A stretch of 26,697 nt of DNA, taken from positions 1 to 26,697 of the forward strand of contig DATLQD010000141.1 in assembly GCA_035535315.1 (NCBI GenBank), given 5' to 3'. The DNA is from DASQGA01 sp035535315 (GTDB lineage Bacteria > Actinomycetota > Thermoleophilia > Gaiellales > Gaiellaceae). This document shows, one piece after another, positions 7,825 to 14,304 of the stretch. Below the pieces are notes generated by a model, which did not search any database, was not told the origin of the DNA, and saw only the letters and a program-made list of their open reading frames with translations. A program made the position numbers and the translations under genes. Each line of letters opens with the position of its first letter. Positions within the stretch are counted from its first letter, which is position 1.

Positions 7825-8430
7825 CTAGACCTCGGGCTCGAGGATCAAGAACCACCAGTTGCCGTCGGCGAGGATGCCGAGACGGGGACCGGTATAGCCG
7901 AGCTCGGGGAGGAACGCGTTGTTCAGCTCGTCATCGGCCATGAACGTCAGCAGGAGGTCGCGCTCCGGCCCTGTCAGGTCCTCCATGGTCGAATTTGCGT
8001 CGAACCTCGGCCATTGGTAGAGCGTCCCCTCATTCGTCTCGCGGACGGCGTGCGGCATGCTCAGGAGAACGCCCATCGTCTTGAGCGGCTTCGGCCCCAT
8101 TTCCTGCCAGCGTCCCACCGGGTCCGGCTCATTTCCGAATCCGAAGTCCGAGAGAAAGACGTCCGGTTCGATCAGGGGTTGAAGGGGCTCGTAGTCACGG
8201 TCCTCGGCGGCAGCGAGGATGGCCGAGCGCGTCTTCGAAACAGGAGCAGGCAGCCCCTCGACGGACGTCTCCGAGCTATCGGTCGCACCAGAACTGCTGG
8301 TCGCACCAGAGCTGCTGGTCGCACCGGTCGCTCCCGCAGACGGCGACTTCTCGCTTCCGCAGCCGGGCACGACGAGCGCCAGGATGGCGAGAATGGTGAC
8401 GCCGCGAACCCGGATACCCGCCACAGTCAT
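7825..8430 (-). CDS. Putative secreted lipoprotein, function unknown
   Basis: This is a 201-aa protein with an N-terminal signal sequence. A short basic segment (GIRVRG) precedes a hydrophobic stretch (VTILAILALVV) ending at PGC, a plausible lipobox with the lipidated Cys near residue 24. A low-complexity Ser/Thr/Gly/Ala linker (GATSSSGATSSSGATDSSE) follows, encoded by an 18-bp tandem repeat. The rest is a soluble domain of about 145 residues with no family I recognise; it resembles small actinobacterial proteins with a stress-fold-like C-terminus (LGILADGNWWFLILEPEV). I chose the ATG at 8430 because it gives a proper signal peptide; an in-frame ATG further upstream would put charged residues before it. 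The gene is divergent from the SOS-regulated imuB-like gene. Confidence 0.72.
   Translation of the reverse strand: MTVAGIRVRGVTILAILALVVPGCGSEKSPSAGATGATSSSGATSSSGATDSSETSVEGLPAPVSKTRSAILAAAEDRDYEPLQPLIEPDVFLSDFGFGNEPDPVGRWQEMGPKPLKTMGVLLSMPHAVRETNEGTLYQWPRFDANSTMEDLTGPERDLLLTFMADDELNNAFLPELGYTGPRLGILADGNWWFLILEPEV
8281..8325. repeat. 18-bp tandem repeat in the lipoprotein linker (about 2.5 copies)
   Basis: The unit ggtcgcaccagaRctgct occurs at 8281-8298 and 8299-8316 (one base different), with a half unit at 8317-8325. The period is a multiple of three, so copy-number change would lengthen or shorten the Ser/Thr-rich linker by six residues without a frameshift. Confidence 0.8.
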
Positions 8431-8514
8431 TCTGTCGTTCGACTCCAATAGAGCTTGCGGTTCTTCCAGAAGTATGCACCGCATGATGGCGCCGGGAGCG
8501 GATTTCGACGACCT

Positions 8515-8530
8515 CAGGGATACTTCCCTG
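8515..8530. repeat. Inverted repeat next to the imuB promoter
   Basis: CAGGGA-TACT-TCCCTG is a perfect 6-bp inverted repeat with a 4-nt loop. It ends one base before the TTGACA box. It could be an operator or chance; nothing further supports a role. Confidence 0.25.
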
Positions 8531-8531
8531 G

Positions 8532-8561
8532 TTGACAGGAGAACGTGTGTTCGTGTAGAAC
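8532..8561 (+). promoter_or_regulatory. Promoter of the imuB-like gene (TTGACA, 18 nt, TAGAAC)
   Basis: A perfect consensus -35 TTGACA lies at 8532-8537. A TAGAAC candidate -10 follows at 8556-8561 after 18 nt, and the ATG comes 10 nt later. Both LexA boxes lie inside or across this promoter, so LexA binding would block RNA polymerase. This is the only consensus -35 noticed in the window. Confidence 0.7.
8541..8552. promoter_or_regulatory. LexA (SOS) box 1
   Basis: GAACGTGTGTTC fits the Gram-positive/actinobacterial LexA operator GAAC-N4-GTTC exactly. It occupies the spacer between the -35 and -10 of the imuB-like gene. Confidence 0.8.
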
Positions 8562-8569
8562 ATACGTTC
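8558..8569. promoter_or_regulatory. LexA (SOS) box 2
   Basis: GAACATACGTTC is a second exact GAAC-N4-GTTC match. Its centre is 17 bp from that of box 1, and it overlaps the -10 and the expected transcription start. It ends 2 nt before the ATG at 8572. Two tandem boxes suggest tight repression. Confidence 0.8.
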
Positions 8570-8571
8570 CC

Positions 8572-9756
8572 ATGATCGCCTGCCTCTCTCTCCCAGCGTT
8601 CGAGCTTCGCACAGCACTCCTCACTCGGCCCGAGCTCCACGGGAGCCGAGTCGCATTCGGCCCTGTTCCCGGCGAGCAGCCCCTCCTCGGCAGCTGTACG
8701 TACGAAGCCGAGCAAGCGGGTGTCTGGCCGGGCATGCGGCTCTCCGAAGCCCTTGCCACCTGCCCCGACCTCGTGCTCGTGGAGCAGGATCCCGCCGGCG
8801 CGGAAGAGGAGTGGGAGCGGGTGCTCCGGCGACTGGAAGACGCCGGCTTCGCGGTCGAGTCGGCCGGAGTTGGATCCGCGTACTTCGAAACTGGCGGTGT
8901 CGAGCGGCTAGCGGGTGGACTGCAACAGAGCCTGCGCCGCGCCCTCGATGCCGTCGGTCCAACCTGGCAGCCGCGGATCGGAGCAGCCACGCGCCGCTTC
9001 ACCGCACTCGCAGCAGCGAGCGTCGCTCCTGCGGGCCGGGTAGTGGTCGTAGACGACGACGAGAGCCGGCTCTTCCTGGAGCCCTTGCCACTCTCGCTTC
9101 TCTCTCTCACCCCCGACCGCAAGCGGGAGCTCTCCGAGCTCGGCATCAAGCGCCTGGGCGAGCTGGCTCGTCTTCCAGCCGTGTCGGTCGCCGACCGCCT
9201 GGGCGCGGACGGGGCGGAGGCGCATCGGCTCGCACGCGACGAGGACGCCCGAGGCGTCATATCCCGCCACCCTGCATCGGAGCTCGCGGAAGAGCTCGAA
9301 TTCCCCGAGCCGATCGCCAACGAGCAGACGCTCAAGCGAGCCCTTGCTGCGCTCCTCGACCGCCTGCTCGCACGACCGGAGCGGGCGGGGCGAGCTCCCC
9401 GCCAGCTCGCGCTCTCGGCGCGGCTCGTAGGCGGCGGGTCCTGGCGCCGGGCTCTGACCCTCCGCGAGGCCACGGCGGATCCGGAAAGAATCGGCCTTGC
9501 GCTCACACCAAAGCTCAACGAAGTGCCGGCTCCTGCCCTCACGCTTCGGCTCGAGCTCGGGGAGCTAAAGGACTCGGTCGGCACACAAGCCGAGCTCGTA
9601 GCGCCGCGCGGTGGCCGACTGCGGGAGCGCCTGCGCGATGGATTGCGTCAGGTCAGAGCCGCAGCCGGCCTCGACGCCGTCTGCACGATCGTGGAGGTAG
9701 CGCCGTGGTCGCGCGTCCCGGAGAGCCGGGCCATACTCGTTCCACGCGACGACTGA
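8572..9756 (+). CDS. imuB: ImuB-like, non-catalytic Y-family DNA polymerase homologue
   Basis: This 394-aa protein has a Y-family polymerase fold. ImuB proteins are catalytically dead adaptors that bring the error-prone polymerase DnaE2 to the beta clamp during SOS mutagenesis. The N-terminus MIACLSLPAFELRTALL replaces the metal-binding MDCFFA-type motif of Pol IV. The second acidic motif (S-x-DE-A-Y in active enzymes) reads VGSAYFE, with Gly101-Ser102 where Asp-Glu should be (codons 8872-8877). A helix-hairpin-helix region (LGIKRLGELARLPAVSVADRLG) and a little-finger-like domain follow. No canonical clamp-binding pentamer is obvious. The ATG at 8572 lies just behind two LexA boxes and a consensus promoter. 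dnaE2 lies 0.7 kb downstream; no imuA-like gene is in the window. Confidence 0.85.
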   Translation: MIACLSLPAFELRTALLTRPELHGSRVAFGPVPGEQPLLGSCTYEAEQAGVWPGMRLSEALATCPDLVLVEQDPAGAEEEWERVLRRLEDAGFAVESAGVGSAYFETGGVERLAGGLQQSLRRALDAVGPTWQPRIGAATRRFTALAAASVAPAGRVVVVDDDESRLFLEPLPLSLLSLTPDRKRELSELGIKRLGELARLPAVSVADRLGADGAEAHRLARDEDARGVISRHPASELAEELEFPEPIANEQTLKRALAALLDRLLARPERAGRAPRQLALSARLVGGGSWRRALTLREATADPERIGLALTPKLNEVPAPALTLRLELGELKDSVGTQAELVAPRGGRLRERLRDGLRQVRAAAGLDAVCTIVEVAPWSRVPESRAILVPRDD

Positions 9757-9974
9757 ACGAGCCGCGGGACGCGCTCGTCGCAGCCGACCGGGGCGTGCCG
9801 GCCGAAGTGGGGAGGGTTCCCGTCGCGCTGGTCAGAGAGGAGTGGCGGATCGTCGACCGCTGGTGGACGGAGCGACCTGTACAGCGACGCTACTTCGATC
9901 TCGTCCTGGAGACGGGTCAGAACGTCATCGTTTTCAGCGACGAGCAGGGGCGGTGGTTCTCTCAGCGTGCCTGA
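9705..9974 (+). CDS. Small DUF6504-like protein of the imuB/dnaE2 locus
   Basis: This is an 89-aa protein whose conserved part reads VPVALVREEWRIVDRWWTERP, then YFDLVLETGQNVIVF and a WFSQRA end. It resembles the small Trp-rich DUF6504 proteins encoded between imuB-like genes and dnaE2 in Actinobacteria. That link is from memory of the family, not a search. Their role is unknown, but the association suggests an accessory part in translesion synthesis. The GTG at 9705 overlaps imuB by 52 bp and includes the recognisable NEPRDALVAADRG segment; a GTG nearer 9793 would remove it. It probably shares the SOS promoter of imuB. Its stop is 2 bp from that of the convergent tfoX-like gene. Confidence 0.72.
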   Translation: MVARPGEPGHTRSTRRLNEPRDALVAADRGVPAEVGRVPVALVREEWRIVDRWWTERPVQRRYFDLVLETGQNVIVFSDEQGRWFSQRA

Positions 9975-9976
9975 GA

Positions 9977-10294
9977 CTACGGGAGCGCCTCGGTTGCGAC
10001 CGCGGCGAATCCGGCCCACTCATCCGCATGGGTCGCCGGAACCTGCACCCATTCGCGCATTGGCCTGCCGCCCATCGGGTCGAAGAGCTTGGCGCCCTTA
10101 AGGGCAAGAGCACGCTCACGCTGGACCTCATCCGGGAGCTTGAAGACCATCTCGCCCTTGTAGAAGCCCACGCCGGCCTTGCCGTTTCGCTTCACGCACG
10201 GCATCCCGAACATCTGCCCGAGAGCGACCGCGGGATCGCGGGCCGCGAGTTCGTCGGCGATCTCGTCGAACCGCGCCTGCGCATCCATGGACAC
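9977..10294 (-). CDS. TfoX/Sxy N-terminal-domain family protein
   Basis: This 105-aa protein resembles the stand-alone TfoX N-terminal domain (MFGMPCVKRNGKAGVGFYKGEMVFKL region, with a GRPMREWVQVP end). Single-domain members are widespread in bacteria that have no competence system, and their function is mostly unknown. Only full-length TfoX/Sxy of gamma-proteobacteria is a known competence regulator. The start is GTG 10294 or ATG 10288. It is encoded opposite to its neighbours, between the imuB unit and dnaE2, so any read-through from imuB towards dnaE2 would be antisense to it. No clear promoter is seen upstream. Confidence 0.75.
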   Translation of the reverse strand: MSMDAQARFDEIADELAARDPAVALGQMFGMPCVKRNGKAGVGFYKGEMVFKLPDEVQRERALALKGAKLFDPMGGRPMREWVQVPATHADEWAGFAAVATEALP

Positions 10295-10442
10295 GATGTT
10301 CGCAGAAGCGCTCAGCGACGCAAGATCTGTCCCCGAGAGATTGTGCCCCCGGGGGACCCCCGATGATTACCCCTCTGCGTCGATCGTATTGCCGGCGGGC
10401 TCACCCGTGGCGCGCCGAATGTGAAGGAACGGCGTCTGGACC
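10295..10442. other. Intergenic region between tfoX-like gene and dnaE2
   Basis: This 148-bp divergent gap must hold the promoters of both genes. It contains CCCCCGGGGG at 10346-10355 followed by ACCCCC, and AAGGAA at 10423-10428, 14 nt before the dnaE2 GTG. There is no exact GAAC-N4-GTTC LexA box, unlike in front of imuB. TATTGC near 10387 is a weak -10 candidate. Confidence 0.4.
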
Positions 10443-13400
10443 GTGACGCCTTACATCGAGCTTCACTGCCACTCGGCCTACAGCTTCCTCGACGGCGCCT
10501 CGCTGCCCGAGGAGCTGGCTCTGCGGGCAGCCGAGCTCGGGTACCCGGCCCTGGCGCTGACGGACCACGACGGCGTCTACGGCTCGCTCGAATTCGCGCA
10601 CGCGGCCAGCTCGCTTGGGATTCGCGCCATCACCGGTGCCGAGGTGACGCTAGAAGACGGCTCGCATGTCACGCTCCTCGTTGAGACGCAACTCGGCTAC
10701 TCGACGCTCTGCCGCCTGCTCACGGCCGCACATGCGGGAAAGCGGCTCGAGCCCCGTTTGCCGCTCGCAGAGCTCGAGCAAGCGCACGAAGGGCTCGTCT
10801 GCCTCTCGGGCTGCGCTCGATCCGGCCTTGCCCTTCGCGATCCGAACGCGACTGCTCGACTGGCCCGTGCTGTGGGCGCGGAGCACTTCTTCGTCGAGCT
10901 CCAGCGCCCGTTCCTTCGCGGTGACGCTCGCCGGAACGCCGGGCTTCGCGAGCTGGCGGAAACTCTCGGCCTCCGGACGGTCGTGACGGGAAACGCGCAT
11001 GCACACCATCCGCGGCGCGTGCAACTTCAGGACGTCCTCGTCGCGATCGGGGAGCGCAGCTCACTCGAGGCCTGCGAGCCCGCGCGTCGGGGGAACGAGG
11101 AGGTGGCGCTCCTCCCACCCGAGGACGTGGTCGCGCGCTGGCCGGACGATCGGGACGCGCTTCGGACCACGGTCGAGCTTGCGGAACGGCTCCGGTTCGA
11201 CCTGACGCAAGAGCTCGGCTATCGCTACCCCGACTTCTCCGACCGGGAAGATCCGGCAGACGTGCAGCTCGCCCGGGTCTGCCGCCGGGCCTTCGATGAG
11301 CGCTACCGGCATACGCATGCCTTGCTCCGCGCCCGCGCGGACGCGCGGCTTGACGAGGAGCTGAACCTGATTGCCGACATCGGCCTCTCCGGGTTCTTTC
11401 TCCTCCATCACGAGGTGCTCGAGCTCGCACGCGAAGTCGCCGCGGAAGTCCGGGGCCCGGGCTCCCCGAGGCACCTACTGCCCCCGGGACGAGGTCGCGG
11501 GAGCTCGGTCGGCTCGCTCGTCTGCTACCTCACGGGGCTCTCGCATGTCGATCCGGTCGCTGCCGAGCTCTCGCTCGGGCGATTCCTGAACCGGGAGCTC
11601 GACTCGGTTCCCGACATCGACCTCGACTTCCCGCGCGACATCCGCGAGCGCTTGATCGTCGAGGTGACCGAGCGGTACGGACACGAGCGAGCGGCGCTCG
11701 TTGCGAGCTTCTCCACCTACCGCTCTCGCGGAGCGATCCGGGACGTCGGCAAGGCACTCGGCCTGCCTGCGGCGGAGCTCGAACGGCTGGCTCGGCTCTC
11801 CGAGGGCTGGAACGCGCGCAAGGTGGGGGAGGAGCTCGGGCTTCTTCCGGATGCCGAGGCGAAGCTCGAATCGCCACGCTGGCGCGCCTTTCGCGAGCTC
11901 TGCGGCGAGATCGCGGGGCTGCCGCGCCATCTCTCCCAGCATCCGGGAGGCATGGTCATCTCGACCCGGCCGCTCGTCGAGCTCGTTCCCGTCGAGCCGG
12001 CAGCCATGGAGGGGCGCCAGGTCTGCCAGTGGGACAAGGACTCCTGTGCCGATGCTGGCTTCCTCAAGATCGACCTCCTCGGCCTCGGCATGCTTTCCGC
12101 CGTCGAGGAATGCGTCGAGCAGATCGTCTCGCTTCGCGGCCAGACCATCGACCTCTCCCGGATCCCGCTGGATGACGCTGACGTCTACCGGGAGATCCAG
12201 GATGCCGACACGGTCGGGCTCTTTCAGATCGAGAGCCGTGCGCAGATGCAGAGCCTCCTCCGGACGCGCCCCGAGAACCTCGACGATCTCACCGTTCAGG
12301 TTGCGCTCGTCCGGCCCGGGCCGATCCAGGGGAAGGCTGTCCATCCCTACATCGAGCGGCGCCAACGCCGGCGCGAAGATCCCGACTACGAGCCGCCCTA
12401 CGACCATCCGCTCCTGGCAGAACCGCTCAGGGAGACGCTCGGGGTGGTCGTCTTCCAAGACCAGGTGCTCGACGTCGCGATCGCGCTCGCTGGCTTCAGC
12501 GTCGGAGAGGCCGAGGGCCTTCGCCGGGCGATGAGCCGGAAGCGGAGTGAGGAGGCGCTCCTCGCCTACCGCGGCCGCTTTCTGATGGGGGCCGTCACGA
12601 AGGGAGTGGACACCGAGACCGCGGAGCTCGTCTGGTCGAAACTCGTCGGTTTCTCGGCCTTTGGGTTCCCGAAGTCCCACGCGGCCGCCTTCGGCTTGCT
12701 GGCGTACCAGTCCGCCTGGCTTCGGCACCACTATCCCGGAGAGTTCCTCTGCGCGCTCCTGAACGCCCAGCCGATGGGCTTCTACCCACCGGCCAGCCTT
12801 GTCCGCGACGCACAGCGACACGGGATCGAGGTGTGGCCTCCGGATGTCAATCTGAGCGATGCAAGGTGCCTGATCGAGGGGAAAGGCGTTCGCGTCGGGC
12901 TCGGGTACATCAAGGGCCTGGGCGAGGAGCCGGCCAGGGCTCTGGTCAGCGAGCGCGGGGACCGTGGGCCGTTCCGCGGCGTCGGCGACCTGGCCCAGCG
13001 CGCTCCCCTCGACCGTCCCGGCCTCGAGGCGCTCGTCGCGTCGGGGGCCTGCGACGTCTTCGGCTGGCCGCGCCGGCAGCTCCTCTGGCGACTCGGCCTC
13101 GCGCCGCGCTCGGTCTCGGCCGGGGATGGAGGCGACGCTCGCCAGCTCGCACTTCCACTCGAGCCCGCAAGCGAGATCCCCGACCTCGAAGAGCAGACGC
13201 CCTGGGAGCGGATGCTCGCCGACTACAGGACGACCGGGCTCTCGGTCGGCGTTCACCCACTCGAGCTCCTGCGCCCCCATCTGCCGGCTGAGGTCGCCTC
13301 GAGCCTCGATCTCGCCGAACTGGCGCACGGAAGCCGCATCGCAGTGGCTGGACTGGTCGTCGCGCGCCAGCGGCCTGCGACCGCCAACGGCGTCGTCTTC

Positions 13401-13646
13401 ATGCTGATCGAGGACGAGCATGAGCAGGTGAATCTGATCGTCCCGCCGCCCGTCTATGAGCGCTATCGCGCCACCGTCCGGGGCGAGCCGCTTCTCCTGG
13501 CCCGCGGACGCTACGAGCACTACGAGCGAAATAGGAACATCGTCGTCGACGAATTGGCCAGCCTGGCGCCTCTCGCACGCAGGGTTGCGCACGACTCGGA
13601 GATCGGCTCCGCACTCCCGGGCGCCCACCATTTTGGCGGCCGTTGA
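10443..13646 (+). CDS. dnaE2: Error-prone DNA polymerase III alpha subunit DnaE2
   Basis: This is a 1067-aa C-family polymerase of the DnaE2 (ImuC) type used for damage-induced mutagenesis. An N-terminal PHP domain begins IELHCHSAYSFLDGAS with LTDHDG. The palm domain carries PDIDLDF at residues 390-396, where Asp393 and Asp395 correspond to catalytic aspartates, followed by the ASFSTYRSRGAIRDVGKALG segment. Finger and helix-hairpin-helix regions follow (GFPKSHAAAFGLLAYQSAWL). QLALPL at residue 901 sits where DnaE2 proteins carry a QLPLF-like clamp-binding motif. The C-terminus is an OB domain (GSRIAVAGLVVARQRPATAN). Length and the neighbouring imuB-like gene favour DnaE2 over replicative DnaE1. 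The GTG at 10443 gives the family N-terminus. It probably has its own promoter. Confidence 0.95.
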   Translation: MTPYIELHCHSAYSFLDGASLPEELALRAAELGYPALALTDHDGVYGSLEFAHAASSLGIRAITGAEVTLEDGSHVTLLVETQLGYSTLCRLLTAAHAGKRLEPRLPLAELEQAHEGLVCLSGCARSGLALRDPNATARLARAVGAEHFFVELQRPFLRGDARRNAGLRELAETLGLRTVVTGNAHAHHPRRVQLQDVLVAIGERSSLEACEPARRGNEEVALLPPEDVVARWPDDRDALRTTVELAERLRFDLTQELGYRYPDFSDREDPADVQLARVCRRAFDERYRHTHALLRARADARLDEELNLIADIGLSGFFLLHHEVLELAREVAAEVRGPGSPRHLLPPGRGRGSSVGSLVCYLTGLSHVDPVAAELSLGRFLNRELDSVPDIDLDFPRDIRERLIVEVTERYGHERAALVASFSTYRSRGAIRDVGKALGLPAAELERLARLSEGWNARKVGEELGLLPDAEAKLESPRWRAFRELCGEIAGLPRHLSQHPGGMVISTRPLVELVPVEPAAMEGRQVCQWDKDSCADAGFLKIDLLGLGMLSAVEECVEQIVSLRGQTIDLSRIPLDDADVYREIQDADTVGLFQIESRAQMQSLLRTRPENLDDLTVQVALVRPGPIQGKAVHPYIERRQRRREDPDYEPPYDHPLLAEPLRETLGVVVFQDQVLDVAIALAGFSVGEAEGLRRAMSRKRSEEALLAYRGRFLMGAVTKGVDTETAELVWSKLVGFSAFGFPKSHAAAFGLLAYQSAWLRHHYPGEFLCALLNAQPMGFYPPASLVRDAQRHGIEVWPPDVNLSDARCLIEGKGVRVGLGYIKGLGEEPARALVSERGDRGPFRGVGDLAQRAPLDRPGLEALVASGACDVFGWPRRQLLWRLGLAPRSVSAGDGGDARQLALPLEPASEIPDLEEQTPWERMLADYRTTGLSVGVHPLELLRPHLPAEVASSLDLAELAHGSRIAVAGLVVARQRPATANGVVFMLIEDEHEQVNLIVPPPVYERYRATVRGEPLLLARGRYEHYERNRNIVVDELASLAPLARRVAHDSEIGSALPGAHHFGGR

Positions 13647-13659
13647 CGGGAGAGCTTTG

Positions 13660-14304
13660 CTAGGAACGGAGGAAGGCGAGTACGGCGAGGACGCGCCTGT
13701 GATCCTCAGCCGCCGGAGGGAGTCGCAGCTTCCCGAAGATGCTCGTCACGTGTTTCTCGACCGCGCGCTCGGTGACCACGAGCCGCTCGGCGATCCCCTG
13801 GTTGGAGCGGCCCTCCGCCATCAACTCCATGACATCGCGCTCGCGGGGCGTGAGCCTCTGGACGGGATCGTCGTTCCGGCGCCGCCCCACGAGTTGCGAG
13901 ACGATCGCGGGATCGAGAGCGGAGCCGCCCTCGCCGACCCGCCGAACAGCCGCGGCGAACTCCTCGACGTCCGAGACACGATCCTTGAGAAGGTAGCCCA
14001 CGCCCTCCGCGCTCTCGGCGAGGAGCTCCATCGCGTATGCCGGCTCGACGTACTGGGAGAGAACGAGCACGCCGCAGTCCGGGTGACGCGAGCGGATCTC
14101 CTGCGCGGCCTGAAGGCCCTCGTCACTCTGAGTCGGCGGCATGCGGATGTCGATGACGGCGACGTCCGGGGAGTAACTCCGCACCTTCAGGAGGAGCTCT
14201 TCGGCGGTTCCGGCTTGCCCGACCACCTCGAATCCCGACTCGACGAGGATGCGCGCGATTCCCTCGCGGAGCAGGATCGAGTCTTCGGCGAGAACTACTC
14301 GCAT
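13660..14304 (-). CDS. NarL/FixJ-type response regulator
   Basis: This is a 214-aa two-component regulator. The receiver domain covers residues 1-120 with acidic pocket Glu7-Asp8, phospho-acceptor Asp52 in VIDIRMPP, and Lys107 in GYLLKD. A LuxR-type helix-turn-helix lies at about 145-205 (LTPRERDVMELMAEGRSNQGIAERL and the recognition helix VTERAVEKHV). It binds DNA when phosphorylated, presumably by the kinase upstream. Its ATG overlaps the end of the kinase gene by 10 bp, so the two are translationally coupled and almost certainly cognate. Regulon and signal are unknown. The stop lies 13 bp from that of the convergent dnaE2. Confidence 0.93.
   Translation of the reverse strand: MRVVLAEDSILLREGIARILVESGFEVVGQAGTAEELLLKVRSYSPDVAVIDIRMPPTQSDEGLQAAQEIRSRHPDCGVLVLSQYVEPAYAMELLAESAEGVGYLLKDRVSDVEEFAAAVRRVGEGGSALDPAIVSQLVGRRRNDDPVQRLTPRERDVMELMAEGRSNQGIAERLVVTERAVEKHVTSIFGKLRLPPAAEDHRRVLAVLAFLRS

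Noticed and set aside
8281..8325. Direct repeats as a CRISPR array
   Set aside because: Repeats are contiguous without spacers and lie in frame within a protein-coding gene.
10289..10302. GAAC-ATCG-TGTC upstream of the TfoX-like gene as an SOS box
   Set aside because: The second half-site is wrong at two of four positions and the sequence reaches into the start codon.
10346..10361. CCCCCGGGGG(A)CCCCC as an intrinsic terminator
   Set aside because: There is no T-tract, practically no loop, and it lies between divergent genes where no terminator is expected.
11475..13631. Long minus-strand open frame opposite dnaE2
   Set aside because: Same effect of high GC3; no domain signals, and dnaE2 on the other strand is certain.
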